Part shown: piece by piece, positions 18,308 through 27,234 of the stretch
How positions within the stretch are numbered: the first letter of the stretch is position 1
Layout: every line of letters begins with the position of its first letter
Source of the DNA: Akkermansiaceae bacterium
GTDB taxonomy: Bacteria > Verrucomicrobiota > Verrucomicrobiia > Verrucomicrobiales > Akkermansiaceae
Assembly: GCA_029253285.1 (NCBI GenBank)
Contig: JAQWZU010000131.1
Coordinates: 1-41,043 of the forward strand
Reading direction: 5' to 3'
DNA: 41,043 nt
Made by a program: the position numbers and the translations under genes
Notes under the pieces: generated by a model
Told to the model about the DNA's origin: nothing
The model's input: only the letters and a program-made list of their open reading frames with translations
Databases searched by the model: none

Positions 18308-18942
18308 CACTCGCTCTACGTGATCTCGGAGAGGCTCAGGATTTTGAGGAAACCTGGCACCTTCAGGAATCTCTGGTTCAGCAGCGGCGCGAAGGAAGAA
18401 TCTCCGATACCCTTCTGCTCTTGGAACACTTTCCCGTTTACACCATTGGACGCACCAGAGATCAAAGCAGTCTCCGCGACACTTCACACCTCCCGCATCC
18501 GATCGTTGAAATCAATCGTGGAGGACAAGGCACCTATCACGGACCGGGACAGCTGGTTGGATACGCCATTCTCGATCTCAATGAATCCAAACGCGACCTC
18601 CACCTCCACTTGCGAAATCTCGAGGAAGCTCTCATTCAAACCTTGGCAGACTACCACATTCAAGCGCATCGACGTGATGGCCTGACTGGAGTCTGGGTGG
18701 AAGATCGCAAAATCGCCTCACTCGGGGTAGGAGTGCGCCAATGGATCACCCTTCATGGATTTGCCCTCAATGTCCAAAGCTCATCGCTCCCACCATTCCA
18801 ACACATCACCCCCTGCGGATTGGACGGAGTCTTGATGACTTGCGTGGAGAAGGAAGCGGATCGACCCATTTCCATGGCTGAAATCAAAGCCCTGGTCTTC
18901 ACCCACCTCCAAGATATTCTCTCGAAAGAGCGGGAGGACTAA
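18304..18942 (+). CDS. lipB: octanoyl-[acyl carrier protein] transferase LipB
   Basis: A 212-residue enzyme that moves octanoate from ACP to lipoyl domains as the first step of lipoic acid synthesis. The family motif RGGQGTYHGPGQLVGY (72-87) with His79, Lys136 (RKIASLGV) and catalytic Cys171 (ITPCGL) are all present. The start ATG overlaps the polX stop by 4 nt. lipA is not in the window. The gene ends 17 nt before the stop of the convergent AsmA-like gene. Confidence 0.95.
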   Translation: MTLALRDLGEAQDFEETWHLQESLVQQRREGRISDTLLLLEHFPVYTIGRTRDQSSLRDTSHLPHPIVEINRGGQGTYHGPGQLVGYAILDLNESKRDLHLHLRNLEEALIQTLADYHIQAHRRDGLTGVWVEDRKIASLGVGVRQWITLHGFALNVQSSSLPPFQHITPCGLDGVLMTCVEKEADRPISMAEIKALVFTHLQDILSKERED

Positions 18943-18959
18943 ATCAACTCCTCGCCTCT

Positions 18960-20555
18960 TTATTCATCTTTTTCAGATTCGAGCATCTTCTTCCACGTAT
19001 CATCCAGAGAGGGAAGCTTCCCCTCCTCGCTTGTCTCGAGGGAACCCACAAGTCCGATAACTCTTCTAAAGGTATCATCAGGCTCCTCCAAAGTCCCCTT
19101 GAGTTCAAAAACGACAGTGTGATATGCTTTTACATCCTCGCCAGCAAAAGCCGGCAGACCTTTCACTTTGGGATAGGAGCTGATCAACCCGTTATTAATC
19201 GAAAGCCTCATCTGCCCCCCAATTCTTCCTGATTTTGAGATGAGGATGTTTCCTTTAAGGGTTAAAATATCTTTCTGGGACAACTTCAGATTTTCGATGG
19301 ATACTCCGCGGGAATTCGCACGAAAAGTTCCTTCAATCTTATTATCAAAAACCACCTCTGTATATAGCTCCCGAGAAAACATCTTATCCAGATTGATCAA
19401 AAACGGAAATTTATGCAGTTGCAGCTGAAAGGCTTTAAAGCCGATAGCTACCTCATCGTAACTTGCCTCTCCAAAAGTGTAATCAACAGTTCCTGATGCC
19501 TCCCCGACCGGCCCGGACATCAACGTTCCCATGTGCTTGCCAAACAGATGTTCCATGGGGAATCCCGAGGTTGATAAATCCATTTGCATCTTTTCCCCCA
19601 CCGTCAGCGGAACCATTCCACTCAGCTTAATCGCAGACGAAATCCCACCCCGACCAGCTCCCGGCTCGTTGAGAATCAGGGTCTCCATATTCACCTGGTC
19701 TTTCGAAAATTTAAAAACGCCATTGTCGATCGGGAGATCATCCCAACCATCCAATGTGAGCATACCTTGATCCACACTCAGACGAAAACCGGTTCCGTTA
19801 AGATAGCGAAAACTGCTGTCTGTTCCCTTGACCGAAAACAGACTCTCTTTCCCGAAAGAAATATCCAAGGCGTCGCAATAGTAGCCATGGAAGTCAAAGG
19901 GGAAATCAGGCTCCTCCAAATCCTGCCCTACAATCCCATTTTCCGTAGGCAATTGAAAATTCAACACTCCGACTTTTCCACCCAGTTCACGCCCCCCCAG
20001 ACGGGCCCAGAGAAAACTCGTCAAGTTGGCATGCCCCGAAAGATTCCGAATTGTCAAATCCTGAAGAAAGGACTGCTCCGGCCACTGAAACGACGCATCG
20101 CTCATGGCAATACTACCCGGCATCAATTTGAGTCCCTTCAATTCAACCTCCGCCCCAGTCCATGATGAGGCCCGTTCTTCGACTTTCCCCCGGTAGGCTT
20201 TGCTGTTATACCCAACAATCGTGAAAAGGGCTCCGAGAACGACGAAGAGAAACAAGGAAACACAAATCACCAACTTCAAAAGAAAACGCTTTTTCTTCTT
20301 CTCGGGAATGGTTCTTTCGGACTTGGTCTTTTCCGGTTGACCCGACCGTCTTTTGCGGCGCTTCACCCGATGAACAACGCTCCCATCCGACCGCGTGACC
20401 ACCTCGCTGGTCGGTTCTCGTTCCCGCTCTCCATCGCGGAGGGCTTTCATCATCTCATCAAGGGTATAACTGTCCTTCTCAGCGTCTGATGACACCGGAG
20501 AATTAGCAGATTCGGCCTTGGGTTGATTCGACCTTGGCGGCAGGGCTGAGCTCAT
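18960..20555 (-). CDS. inner-membrane-anchored AsmA-like protein
   Basis: 531 residues. A polar, charged N-terminal region (1-88) with a basic stop-transfer stretch (RRKRR, then EKKKKR) precedes one membrane helix (about 90-115, LLKLVICVSLFLFVVLGALF). A large periplasmic beta-rich region follows with AsmA/DUF3971-like features: GAEVELKGLKLMPGSIAMSD early and the IENLKLSQKDILTLKGNILI repeat late. Such proteins are thought to span the envelope or move lipids. The ATG overlaps the secretin stop (TAATG), so it is translationally coupled and probably works with that envelope complex. The exact role is inferred from context only. Confidence 0.7.
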   Translation of the reverse strand: MSSALPPRSNQPKAESANSPVSSDAEKDSYTLDEMMKALRDGEREREPTSEVVTRSDGSVVHRVKRRKRRSGQPEKTKSERTIPEKKKKRFLLKLVICVSLFLFVVLGALFTIVGYNSKAYRGKVEERASSWTGAEVELKGLKLMPGSIAMSDASFQWPEQSFLQDLTIRNLSGHANLTSFLWARLGGRELGGKVGVLNFQLPTENGIVGQDLEEPDFPFDFHGYYCDALDISFGKESLFSVKGTDSSFRYLNGTGFRLSVDQGMLTLDGWDDLPIDNGVFKFSKDQVNMETLILNEPGAGRGGISSAIKLSGMVPLTVGEKMQMDLSTSGFPMEHLFGKHMGTLMSGPVGEASGTVDYTFGEASYDEVAIGFKAFQLQLHKFPFLINLDKMFSRELYTEVVFDNKIEGTFRANSRGVSIENLKLSQKDILTLKGNILISKSGRIGGQMRLSINNGLISSYPKVKGLPAFAGEDVKAYHTVVFELKGTLEEPDDTFRRVIGLVGSLETSEEGKLPSLDDTWKKMLESEKDE

Positions 20556-22984
20556 TAACGATTTCGATAAGGTTCACCGGCAGCATCAACCAACTCGACA
20601 TTCAACATGATGATCACGTGACGCGATTCGGACTCCAGAGCATTGGTTTGGAAAAAGCGACCAAACCATGGAATATCACCGAGAATGGGCAATTTGTCTT
20701 CCACCTTCTTACGCGACTCGGTCAGCAAGCCGCCAATCACGATTGTGTGACCGTTTTGAACGACCACATTTGTGTTCGTAGTGACTTCTTTGAAAACAGG
20801 AACAAGAATGTCGTTGGTCGTCAACACGCCCACATTCCCACTTTGCGACAAGAGGCCTCCCGCAATATCAAAGCTGGTCGATGTGGAACTCCCTACGATA
20901 GGTGTTCCGTAGTTCACAAATCCTTCAAACTCGCGAATAGTGGGCTTGACCGCCACTTCGATAAACTGACGGTCGGCACTCACCTCCGGAAGAACCTCCA
21001 GCATCACGCCTAGGTTTTTCACCTCAAAAGAAGTCGGAGTCGCAGGGGTCACAACACTTTGCCCGGATCCCACGGAATTGGGAATTTCAGGTGGTTCGAA
21101 TTCGGTCGGATACGTGAACTCCTGAATCGAAGCGATCTCGGCGTTCTGCCCCGAACGGGTAATCACCTCCGGACGCACCATGACGTCGGCCCCCTTTTTC
21201 TGATCAAATCCGCGCATGAGTAACTCATGCACGTTTTCATCGATCAGCGCCCTGAAGCTCAGCACACCGGAAGACCGAGTCGTCCCCCCTCCTCCGCCTG
21301 TTGGGGCAGTAACAGACGATGAACCTGCCCCCCCACTGCTGGAAAAAGCACCAGATGCTGTCGGCGGAGCAGTACGGTTAATGATCGCATCCAAGCTGTC
21401 AGTTCCGCCGGTAAGCTCTCCAATTCTCAGGCCCGAACTCGTCGGGTTACCCCCAATCATATCAGTAATGGCAGTCCCCGATCCAGTCGTTCCTCCGGAA
21501 AGCTTATAGTTGTTTCCGACATTCACTTCGTTGATTATAGAGTCAAATCCCAACTCCTCAAAATCAGTCTGGGAAATATCAATCACGGTGGTCTTGATTA
21601 CCACTCCAATAGGCTCCTGGGAGGCTACGGTATTTACGATCTCGGCAACATACTCGAGATTCTCTGCGGTATTGCGCACCGAGAGAACGCCTCCATTAAA
21701 ACTCGCGGTAGCTCCTTCGGGAAAGGGCAATCCGAGGGACTTGAGTTTCTCAGTCGCGTTCAGGCGCTTAGCAATCAGGCTGCCGGAACCAGCTTCCGGA
21801 GTTGCGAACGGATCATCGCTTCCACCGCCGGTGCCGTTTAAGGCGCTACTGGAGAGGAAATTCGCAGGCACCCTGAAATCACGACGAATCAGAGTGGGGT
21901 CCGCTGCTCCGGTGGGATAAATCACAACCGCAAACTCATCGATCCGATACTGGGTCCCTGTCGCTTCGGTGATCACCTTGAGAGCCTGCTGCAAAGGAAC
22001 ATTTCTCAGATACACGTTGATCCGGGCTTGGTTTACCGCCTGGACTTTCGGGTTGTCAGGACTTCCCAGTTGGAGAATGAAATCGAGACCTTTGGCGTTC
22101 TGATTGGCGCTTCCCGTGTCATTTGCGCGCGAGGCAATACGAAGAAAGTCCAAGGCTTCGTCCAAGTTCGCGTCCTGAAGATCGACACTGGGCACCATAA
22201 TGGTGTTCAACTTACCGACCAAAGTCTCGTTTTGGAGACCTTCGACTCCCTCTGTTTGCTCATTGATGAGCGGGACTTCAAGATTGAGGTGGGCGCGATC
22301 TCCCCAAGCCGCATCCACATCTCGAAGCCCTTCGGAACGGGCCTGATCACGAGCAGCAGCCCCATACTCAGAAATGGCGTGACTCACCCTCTCCATCCCC
22401 CGGCGCGCGGCCTTGTTAAATTTGTCGATCCGAAGAACATCCTCGTAGGTCATCTCGGCACGATCATACAACCCTAAATCATAATAACCCTGAGCTTCGT
22501 TTAGCAAGCGTCGTACTTTATCGACATTTCCGGTATGCTCCGCAGTCAAAGAGGGATTAGTGCGGATCGGATCATCCATTTTCTTACGAAACTGACTCAC
22601 CCCAAAATTATCCGGATCCACCTTATCCACCTCGTCTAACAAAACCTGAATCTCGTCGTACTTTCCTGACCGCTGAAGCTCCTGGGCCCGGACCAGAGAA
22701 GCCTGCGAAAATCGCTGCACCGCCGAAACCCGCAAGCCCCTTGTTGCGACAGCATTCATGGGCAGATTACTGACCGCTTCGGCATACTTTTGAACAGCCG
22801 TGGCATAATCAGCCGAGCGGTAGGCATCGTCTCCACTCTTCAAAGATGCGTAGGCACCCTGCGCATTTTCCGAGCGTTTAACAATTTCGCTGGCTGCAAG
22901 AGAACTTTGCGCGGCTACCGTTGGTGCGTATGTAAACATACACGCCAACAAGCCACGTTGGATAAAGGTATTCAAATCACCCAT
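20555..22984 (-). CDS. secretin (type II/IV pilus-like, Amuc_1098-like)
   Basis: An 809-residue outer-membrane secretin. A signal peptide (about 1-25, ending VAAQ) is followed by TPR-like helices (about 45-220), including YDLGLYDRAEMTYEDVLRID. Next comes an STN-like domain (about 315-365, PLQQALKVITEATGTQYRI), then an N1-like domain with IGVVIKTTVIDISQ. A long Gly/Ser/Thr-rich linker (about 500-590) precedes the secretin barrel. The C-terminal signature VVQNGHTIVIGGLLTESRKK...LPILGDIPWFGRFF is intact. The layout matches, as I recall it, Akkermansia Amuc_1098, the secretin of its type IV pilus-like system. The other members of that cluster (Amuc_1099 to 1102 types) are not adjacent here; instead the gene is coupled to an AsmA-like gene. 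Confidence 0.88.
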   Translation of the reverse strand: MGDLNTFIQRGLLACMFTYAPTVAAQSSLAASEIVKRSENAQGAYASLKSGDDAYRSADYATAVQKYAEAVSNLPMNAVATRGLRVSAVQRFSQASLVRAQELQRSGKYDEIQVLLDEVDKVDPDNFGVSQFRKKMDDPIRTNPSLTAEHTGNVDKVRRLLNEAQGYYDLGLYDRAEMTYEDVLRIDKFNKAARRGMERVSHAISEYGAAARDQARSEGLRDVDAAWGDRAHLNLEVPLINEQTEGVEGLQNETLVGKLNTIMVPSVDLQDANLDEALDFLRIASRANDTGSANQNAKGLDFILQLGSPDNPKVQAVNQARINVYLRNVPLQQALKVITEATGTQYRIDEFAVVIYPTGAADPTLIRRDFRVPANFLSSSALNGTGGGSDDPFATPEAGSGSLIAKRLNATEKLKSLGLPFPEGATASFNGGVLSVRNTAENLEYVAEIVNTVASQEPIGVVIKTTVIDISQTDFEELGFDSIINEVNVGNNYKLSGGTTGSGTAITDMIGGNPTSSGLRIGELTGGTDSLDAIINRTAPPTASGAFSSSGGAGSSSVTAPTGGGGGTTRSSGVLSFRALIDENVHELLMRGFDQKKGADVMVRPEVITRSGQNAEIASIQEFTYPTEFEPPEIPNSVGSGQSVVTPATPTSFEVKNLGVMLEVLPEVSADRQFIEVAVKPTIREFEGFVNYGTPIVGSSTSTSFDIAGGLLSQSGNVGVLTTNDILVPVFKEVTTNTNVVVQNGHTIVIGGLLTESRKKVEDKLPILGDIPWFGRFFQTNALESESRHVIIMLNVELVDAAGEPYRNR

Positions 22985-23255
22985 GTCGTAGGAGCCCTTG
23001 GTATAGCGAGGAATTCACGGCACAGTAAGCTGAAAATCGCAAAATCTCACATTTCTGAAAGACCTCCAATCCTACCGAAATGGCAGCTCCAACTGGGTCG
23101 AACTGGACCGTGCTCGACAAAAGCGGATTTTCCGCCTCAAAGACCAAACTCGGCTACGGACGAGGCGCATTTTCCAACGGGCCCACCCCAGTCTCACCCT
23201 CCAATTTAATCTGTTCATAAGAACAGCATATCTGGAGATCTCCGGACGACAAGCC
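22985..23255. other. intergenic region between parC and the secretin gene
   Basis: 271 nt. It contains two small palindromes just past the parC stop: CTGTTC-N4-GAACAG at 23211-23226 and GGAGATCTCC at 23234-23243. Neither has a T-run. The secretin promoter should lie on the minus strand near 22990-23100, but no good -10/-35 pair was identified. Confidence 0.3.
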
Positions 23256-25235
23256 CTAAGATTCGCCTAAATCCGTCGTCGAGGCCCGCACCACCCGGTC
23301 AATGGCGTGCTTGGTAATGATATTCCCCTTGGAACCACGGCCTTTCACCGTGATTTCCCCGAAAGAAAAGAGTCTGGAGAGATTTCTGAGGCGAAGAGCC
23401 GGCTTGATGTGGACCAGCACGGCATTTTCCGCGGACTCGGCCTCGGTATCATGCTCCGCAAAATAAAATACCCGGGAGCCCTTGGTCCCCCGCCCCATCA
23501 GGTAAACCTTGTCGCGAGTCACGCCACCGACCTTAAATCGCTTGGCAAAAATCGGCCCGTCGCGCCCTTCCCGATAGATCATGGAGTAGAATTTAGGCTC
23601 GTCTTTCCGGAAAATCGCCACGTGGACCGGGCGTTTTCCAACGAAGACTTTCTCGGCCACCTTGAGCACCCGCATTTCAGCATCCTGCGAGAAGGAGATC
23701 ATGTCATCCAGCGTGGAACATTTCTCGATCGCTTTCTCCTTTTTCAAGCCATATCCCGCAAAGCCATTTTTCTCGTCCAGGTAGAGCATTTCACTCGCCA
23801 CCACGACCGCAGACCGCTTCACCGTGCCAAATTCCGCGATCTGGGATTTCCGCTCGCGACCCTTGCCGTATTTCTTTTTGAGCGTCTCGAAATACTTCAC
23901 CGAGTAGCGCGTGATATTGCGGATATTCTTCTCGGTTTCCGCAATGCGATCCTCCAGTCCCCTGATCTCCTCGTCGGCCCGGAAACTATCGTATTTGGAA
24001 ATCCGCTTAATGCGAATTTCCGTCAGACGAATAATATCATCCCGGGTCACTTCCCGCTTCAGCAGTTTCTTGAAAGGATCCAAGCCCTTGTCAATCGCCT
24101 CGATCACCGCTTCCCAAGTCTCACATTCCTCGATGTCCCGATAGATTCTGTTCTCGATAAAGATTTTCTCAAGCGAACTGAAATGCCACTTGTCATTGAG
24201 CTCTCCCAACAGGATCTCGAGCTCCAGCAAGAGCAACTCTTTAGTCATGCGAGCGCAATTTTTAAGAATCTCACTGACCGGCATGAAGATCGGTCGCCCG
24301 TCGTGGATGACGCAAGAGTTGGGCGAAATACTCACCTCGCAATCACTGAAAGCATACAACGCTTCACGTGTCGTCTCGGCATCGCAGCCTGCGGGCAAAT
24401 GCACCAAAATCTCAACATTCTCAGCGGTATTATCCTCGATCCTCGAGATCTTGATCTTCCCCTTGTCGTTGGCACTGACGATGGAATCCATCACCCCGCC
24501 GGTCGTTGTCCCAAAAGGAATCGAGCTAATCCGAAGCAACTTGGCTTTCACGATCTCAATCTCAGAACGCACCCGGATTTTTCCTCCCCGAAGTCCGTCA
24601 CGATAGTCGTTAACATCAACCAATCCACCGGTCGGAAAATCGGGCACAAGATCAAAGGGTTTCTTTCGCAAGACCGCGATGCAGGCGTCGATCAACTCGA
24701 TGAAATTATGCGGCAAAATCTTACACGCCAATCCCACCGCAATTCCCTCCACACCCTGCGCAAGGAGCAGCGGAAACTTCATCGGTAAAGTCACCGGCTC
24801 CTTGTTCCGGCCATCGTAACTCCGCGTCCAATTCGTCGTCTTGGGATTGAACGCCACTTCCAAAGCAAAGGGCGTGAGACGAGCTTCGATATATCGCGGA
24901 GCCGCTGCCCGGTCACCGGTGAGAACGTTTCCCCAGTTTCCCTGGGTATCGATGAGGAGATCCTTCTGCCCGATCGCCACCATGGCATCGCCGATGGAAG
25001 CGTCACCGTGGGGATGATACTTCATCGTGTTTCCCACGATATTCGCAACCTTGTTATAGCGACCATCCTCGAGCTCCCGCATCGAGTGCAAAATACGCCG
25101 CTGAACCGGCTTTAATCCGTCACCCAGATGCGGAACAGCCCGCTCCATGATAACATAACTGGCATAATCCAGAAAGTATTCGGAGTACATCCCCTTAAGG
25201 GTGATGTCTTCGCGGGCCTCAGTCGTTTCATCCAT
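23256..25235 (-). CDS. parC: DNA topoisomerase IV subunit A (short, Bacteroidetes-like)
   Basis: The DNA-cleaving subunit of a type IIA topoisomerase, 659 residues from ATG 25235. The breakage-reunion domain has GLKPVQRRIL, YHPHGDASIGDAM and the catalytic Tyr115 in AAAPRYIEARL. The C-terminal wrapping domain is short: only degenerate GRGTKG and KGRGSKGN blades are seen and there is no QRRGGKG GyrA box, which argues for topoisomerase IV rather than gyrase. The position equal to E. coli GyrA Ser83 is Ala. parE lies upstream on the same strand but is separated by a 1.8-kb secreted-protein gene. Confidence 0.9.
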   Translation of the reverse strand: MDETTEAREDITLKGMYSEYFLDYASYVIMERAVPHLGDGLKPVQRRILHSMRELEDGRYNKVANIVGNTMKYHPHGDASIGDAMVAIGQKDLLIDTQGNWGNVLTGDRAAAPRYIEARLTPFALEVAFNPKTTNWTRSYDGRNKEPVTLPMKFPLLLAQGVEGIAVGLACKILPHNFIELIDACIAVLRKKPFDLVPDFPTGGLVDVNDYRDGLRGGKIRVRSEIEIVKAKLLRISSIPFGTTTGGVMDSIVSANDKGKIKISRIEDNTAENVEILVHLPAGCDAETTREALYAFSDCEVSISPNSCVIHDGRPIFMPVSEILKNCARMTKELLLLELEILLGELNDKWHFSSLEKIFIENRIYRDIEECETWEAVIEAIDKGLDPFKKLLKREVTRDDIIRLTEIRIKRISKYDSFRADEEIRGLEDRIAETEKNIRNITRYSVKYFETLKKKYGKGRERKSQIAEFGTVKRSAVVVASEMLYLDEKNGFAGYGLKKEKAIEKCSTLDDMISFSQDAEMRVLKVAEKVFVGKRPVHVAIFRKDEPKFYSMIYREGRDGPIFAKRFKVGGVTRDKVYLMGRGTKGSRVFYFAEHDTEAESAENAVLVHIKPALRLRNLSRLFSFGEITVKGRGSKGNIITKHAIDRVVRASTTDLGES

Positions 25236-25298
25236 AGTCAATTCCGTTGCGCAGCAGGTTGTTAAGAAAAGCTAACAATCGAAGTTGTCCCGCCCAAC

Positions 25299-25325
25299 AA
25301 AAAAAGGGCGGAAATCCCGCCCTTT
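25299..25325 (-). terminator. rho-independent terminator of the lamin-tail-like gene
   Basis: Stem AAAGGGCGG (25303-25311) pairs with CCGCCCTTT (25317-25325) across a 5-nt loop. On the minus strand it is followed by seven T residues. It lies 24 nt past the stop of the upstream gene and separates it from parC. Confidence 0.85.
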
Positions 25326-25348
25326 GCGAATTATTTAGACTCAGCTTT

Positions 25349-27127
25349 CTACAACTGCTCAATTAAACGATAAAAACGCTTAATGGTAGTTCCAAAGGAG
25401 TCGGAGAAAGTAAGGTTGGTTGATCCATCGGGATTATCACTTTCAGCGAACCCTCCTACAACGTTTACCCATGAGTCGACTTGATTTAAGTCACCCGATG
25501 ATTGCAACACCCAGATTTTCGCCCCCAGTCCGTTGACCGTCAGAACTCCGGTCCCGGCGTTCGCATCTACCGCAAAGCTCACCACTTCTAGATCATCGCT
25601 TACCGGTGGATCTCCTCCGGAATTATCGGCTCCCGGGGTATCTGCGACATCGATTCCATCGGCGAAAAACGTCCCAATCAGCCAAATGGCCGGATTTTCT
25701 CCAGATCGGTAAATATGAGCTGGAATAAACGTGGAATCCGGTCCGACCACCGGCTCGGCAGGATCGAGAGTTCCCGCATAGACCAGTTCATCCGTTCCGG
25801 TTGGAGCTTCGCTGCTGACCAAGGATACCGCATCCAGCAATGATCCCCACGGCTCAAGATCGAGCGTGCCGTCGTCATCAGCATCGAGATCATCCCCCAG
25901 GACCGCCGCAAAATCAGAAACCAAAAGGAAGGTCACATTGTCATCCTCAAAATTTAATGCCACGGAGAGATCCTGCGTTAACACAAAATTTTGCTCGGGA
26001 TCAGATGCCACGAAAAAGTTTCCGTTCATCGTCTGGCCGGTGAGATCAATAATCTCCTCAACGACTCCCGAGCCCTGTGCAGCAGTTCCGTCCCCAATCG
26101 CAACCAAAAACACACGGTCAAGTGATGCATTGGGTTGGGAGGATCTGAGTTCAAAATACTCACCGTCTCCCGTAAAAGTGCTATTCGTGTTGATCCGAAT
26201 CTCGTTGAGAATGACATTGGGAGGATTGAACGCTTCATCGTCTGTAACTACAAAAGTTTGAGACCGATCAGCATACAAACCACCTGGATCCGAAACCGTG
26301 AGATTGACAACTTGGGGTCCATCACTGTCGGCGTCATTTTGACCCGTTATTTGAAAAGTCGTCGAGAGGGCACCTCCCGAAATCGTTGCCGTTGTGGGAA
26401 CACTCGCTTCCGAAAGATCATCCACTGCGAGATCCAAAACTAAATCACCCGCAGGTGGCGCCGAGAGAGTCACCGTCACCGTTGAGGCTCCACCATTCTC
26501 GCTGATTGATGGAGGATCCAGAGCCAGGCTAATCTCAGGTGTGGGAACACCATCATTTACCTGCACTGAGCTGATTTCGAAACCATCACCCGCCCCATTC
26601 ACATTGAAGGTAAACCCAACGACGAGAGTTGACGCTCCCGACGCATCAATCTCGACCGAATAATCAAGACTGCCATCGTTGGTAATCGTAGCTGCATCCG
26701 TACGAACCCCATCGAGAAGATAGTACCACGTAAACCCCTCGGCCGCGCTGTTGAAAGTCGCTGTTCCCCGGGTAGCCCCAAGCGCTTCGATCTTAATCGT
26801 CGTTTCACCGGTAACACTAATATCGTCGGTCTCGAAAGATGCTTCACCACCCCAATCCTCGGAAACCAATAACCCGTCCTCGGTAATAAAACGGTTCGTC
26901 GATCCGTCGGTTGCCGGAGCATCAATCCAAGACATGGACCAATTCCCACCATTGATTGGACTCGTCTCCAGAATGTCGGCGCCACTGTCATGAGTCGCAC
27001 CGATCCCTGCTACTGAGAAATCTGCGTTGTAGAGATCTGCGGCGTGGGCCACCCCGCAAAGAAACATTAAGAACAAGGGACTACGAGCATTGCTCGTCAT
27101 GAGGGATAATTTGAATGTCTTCTTCAT
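25349..27127 (-). CDS. secreted multidomain protein (Calx-beta-like and lamin-tail-like)
   Basis: 592 residues with a signal peptide (about 1-29, ending GVAHA; an ATG at residue 10 is an alternative start). The N-terminal third is a jelly-roll-like region. Residues about 197-300 resemble a Calx-beta domain (PSISENGGASTVTVTLSAPP...FVVTDDE). Residues about 305-480 resemble a lamin-tail domain (NVILNEIRINTNS...EYFELRSS). The C-terminus ends in VLQSSGDLNQVDSWVNVV...KRFYRLIEQL, a tail type common on verrucomicrobial surface proteins. No PEP-CTERM motif is present. It is oddly placed between parE and parC and has its own terminator, so is probably an independent unit. Confidence 0.75.
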   Translation of the reverse strand: MKKTFKLSLMTSNARSPLFLMFLCGVAHAADLYNADFSVAGIGATHDSGADILETSPINGGNWSMSWIDAPATDGSTNRFITEDGLLVSEDWGGEASFETDDISVTGETTIKIEALGATRGTATFNSAAEGFTWYYLLDGVRTDAATITNDGSLDYSVEIDASGASTLVVGFTFNVNGAGDGFEISSVQVNDGVPTPEISLALDPPSISENGGASTVTVTLSAPPAGDLVLDLAVDDLSEASVPTTATISGGALSTTFQITGQNDADSDGPQVVNLTVSDPGGLYADRSQTFVVTDDEAFNPPNVILNEIRINTNSTFTGDGEYFELRSSQPNASLDRVFLVAIGDGTAAQGSGVVEEIIDLTGQTMNGNFFVASDPEQNFVLTQDLSVALNFEDDNVTFLLVSDFAAVLGDDLDADDDGTLDLEPWGSLLDAVSLVSSEAPTGTDELVYAGTLDPAEPVVGPDSTFIPAHIYRSGENPAIWLIGTFFADGIDVADTPGADNSGGDPPVSDDLEVVSFAVDANAGTGVLTVNGLGAKIWVLQSSGDLNQVDSWVNVVGGFAESDNPDGSTNLTFSDSFGTTIKRFYRLIEQL

Positions 27128-27173
27128 GAAAAGGGAATATTTGACTGACCGACCGTAACCACGATCTGTGCCA

Positions 27174-27201
27174 CCTATAGCCGCTCTTTTCCAAGACGCA
27201 A
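27174..27201 (-). promoter_or_regulatory. possible sigma70-type promoter for the lamin-tail-like gene
   Basis: Minus-strand TTGCGT (plus 27196-27201), 16 nt, then TATAGG (plus 27174-27179), 47 nt ahead of the gene start. Both boxes are only partial matches to the E. coli consensus. Confidence 0.25.
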
Positions 27202-27234
27202 AACTCTTCTTTCCGACCTGGCCGCTGCAGGAGC

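Noticed and set aside
23211-23243. Terminator after parC
   Set aside because: The two palindromes there have short stems and no T-run.
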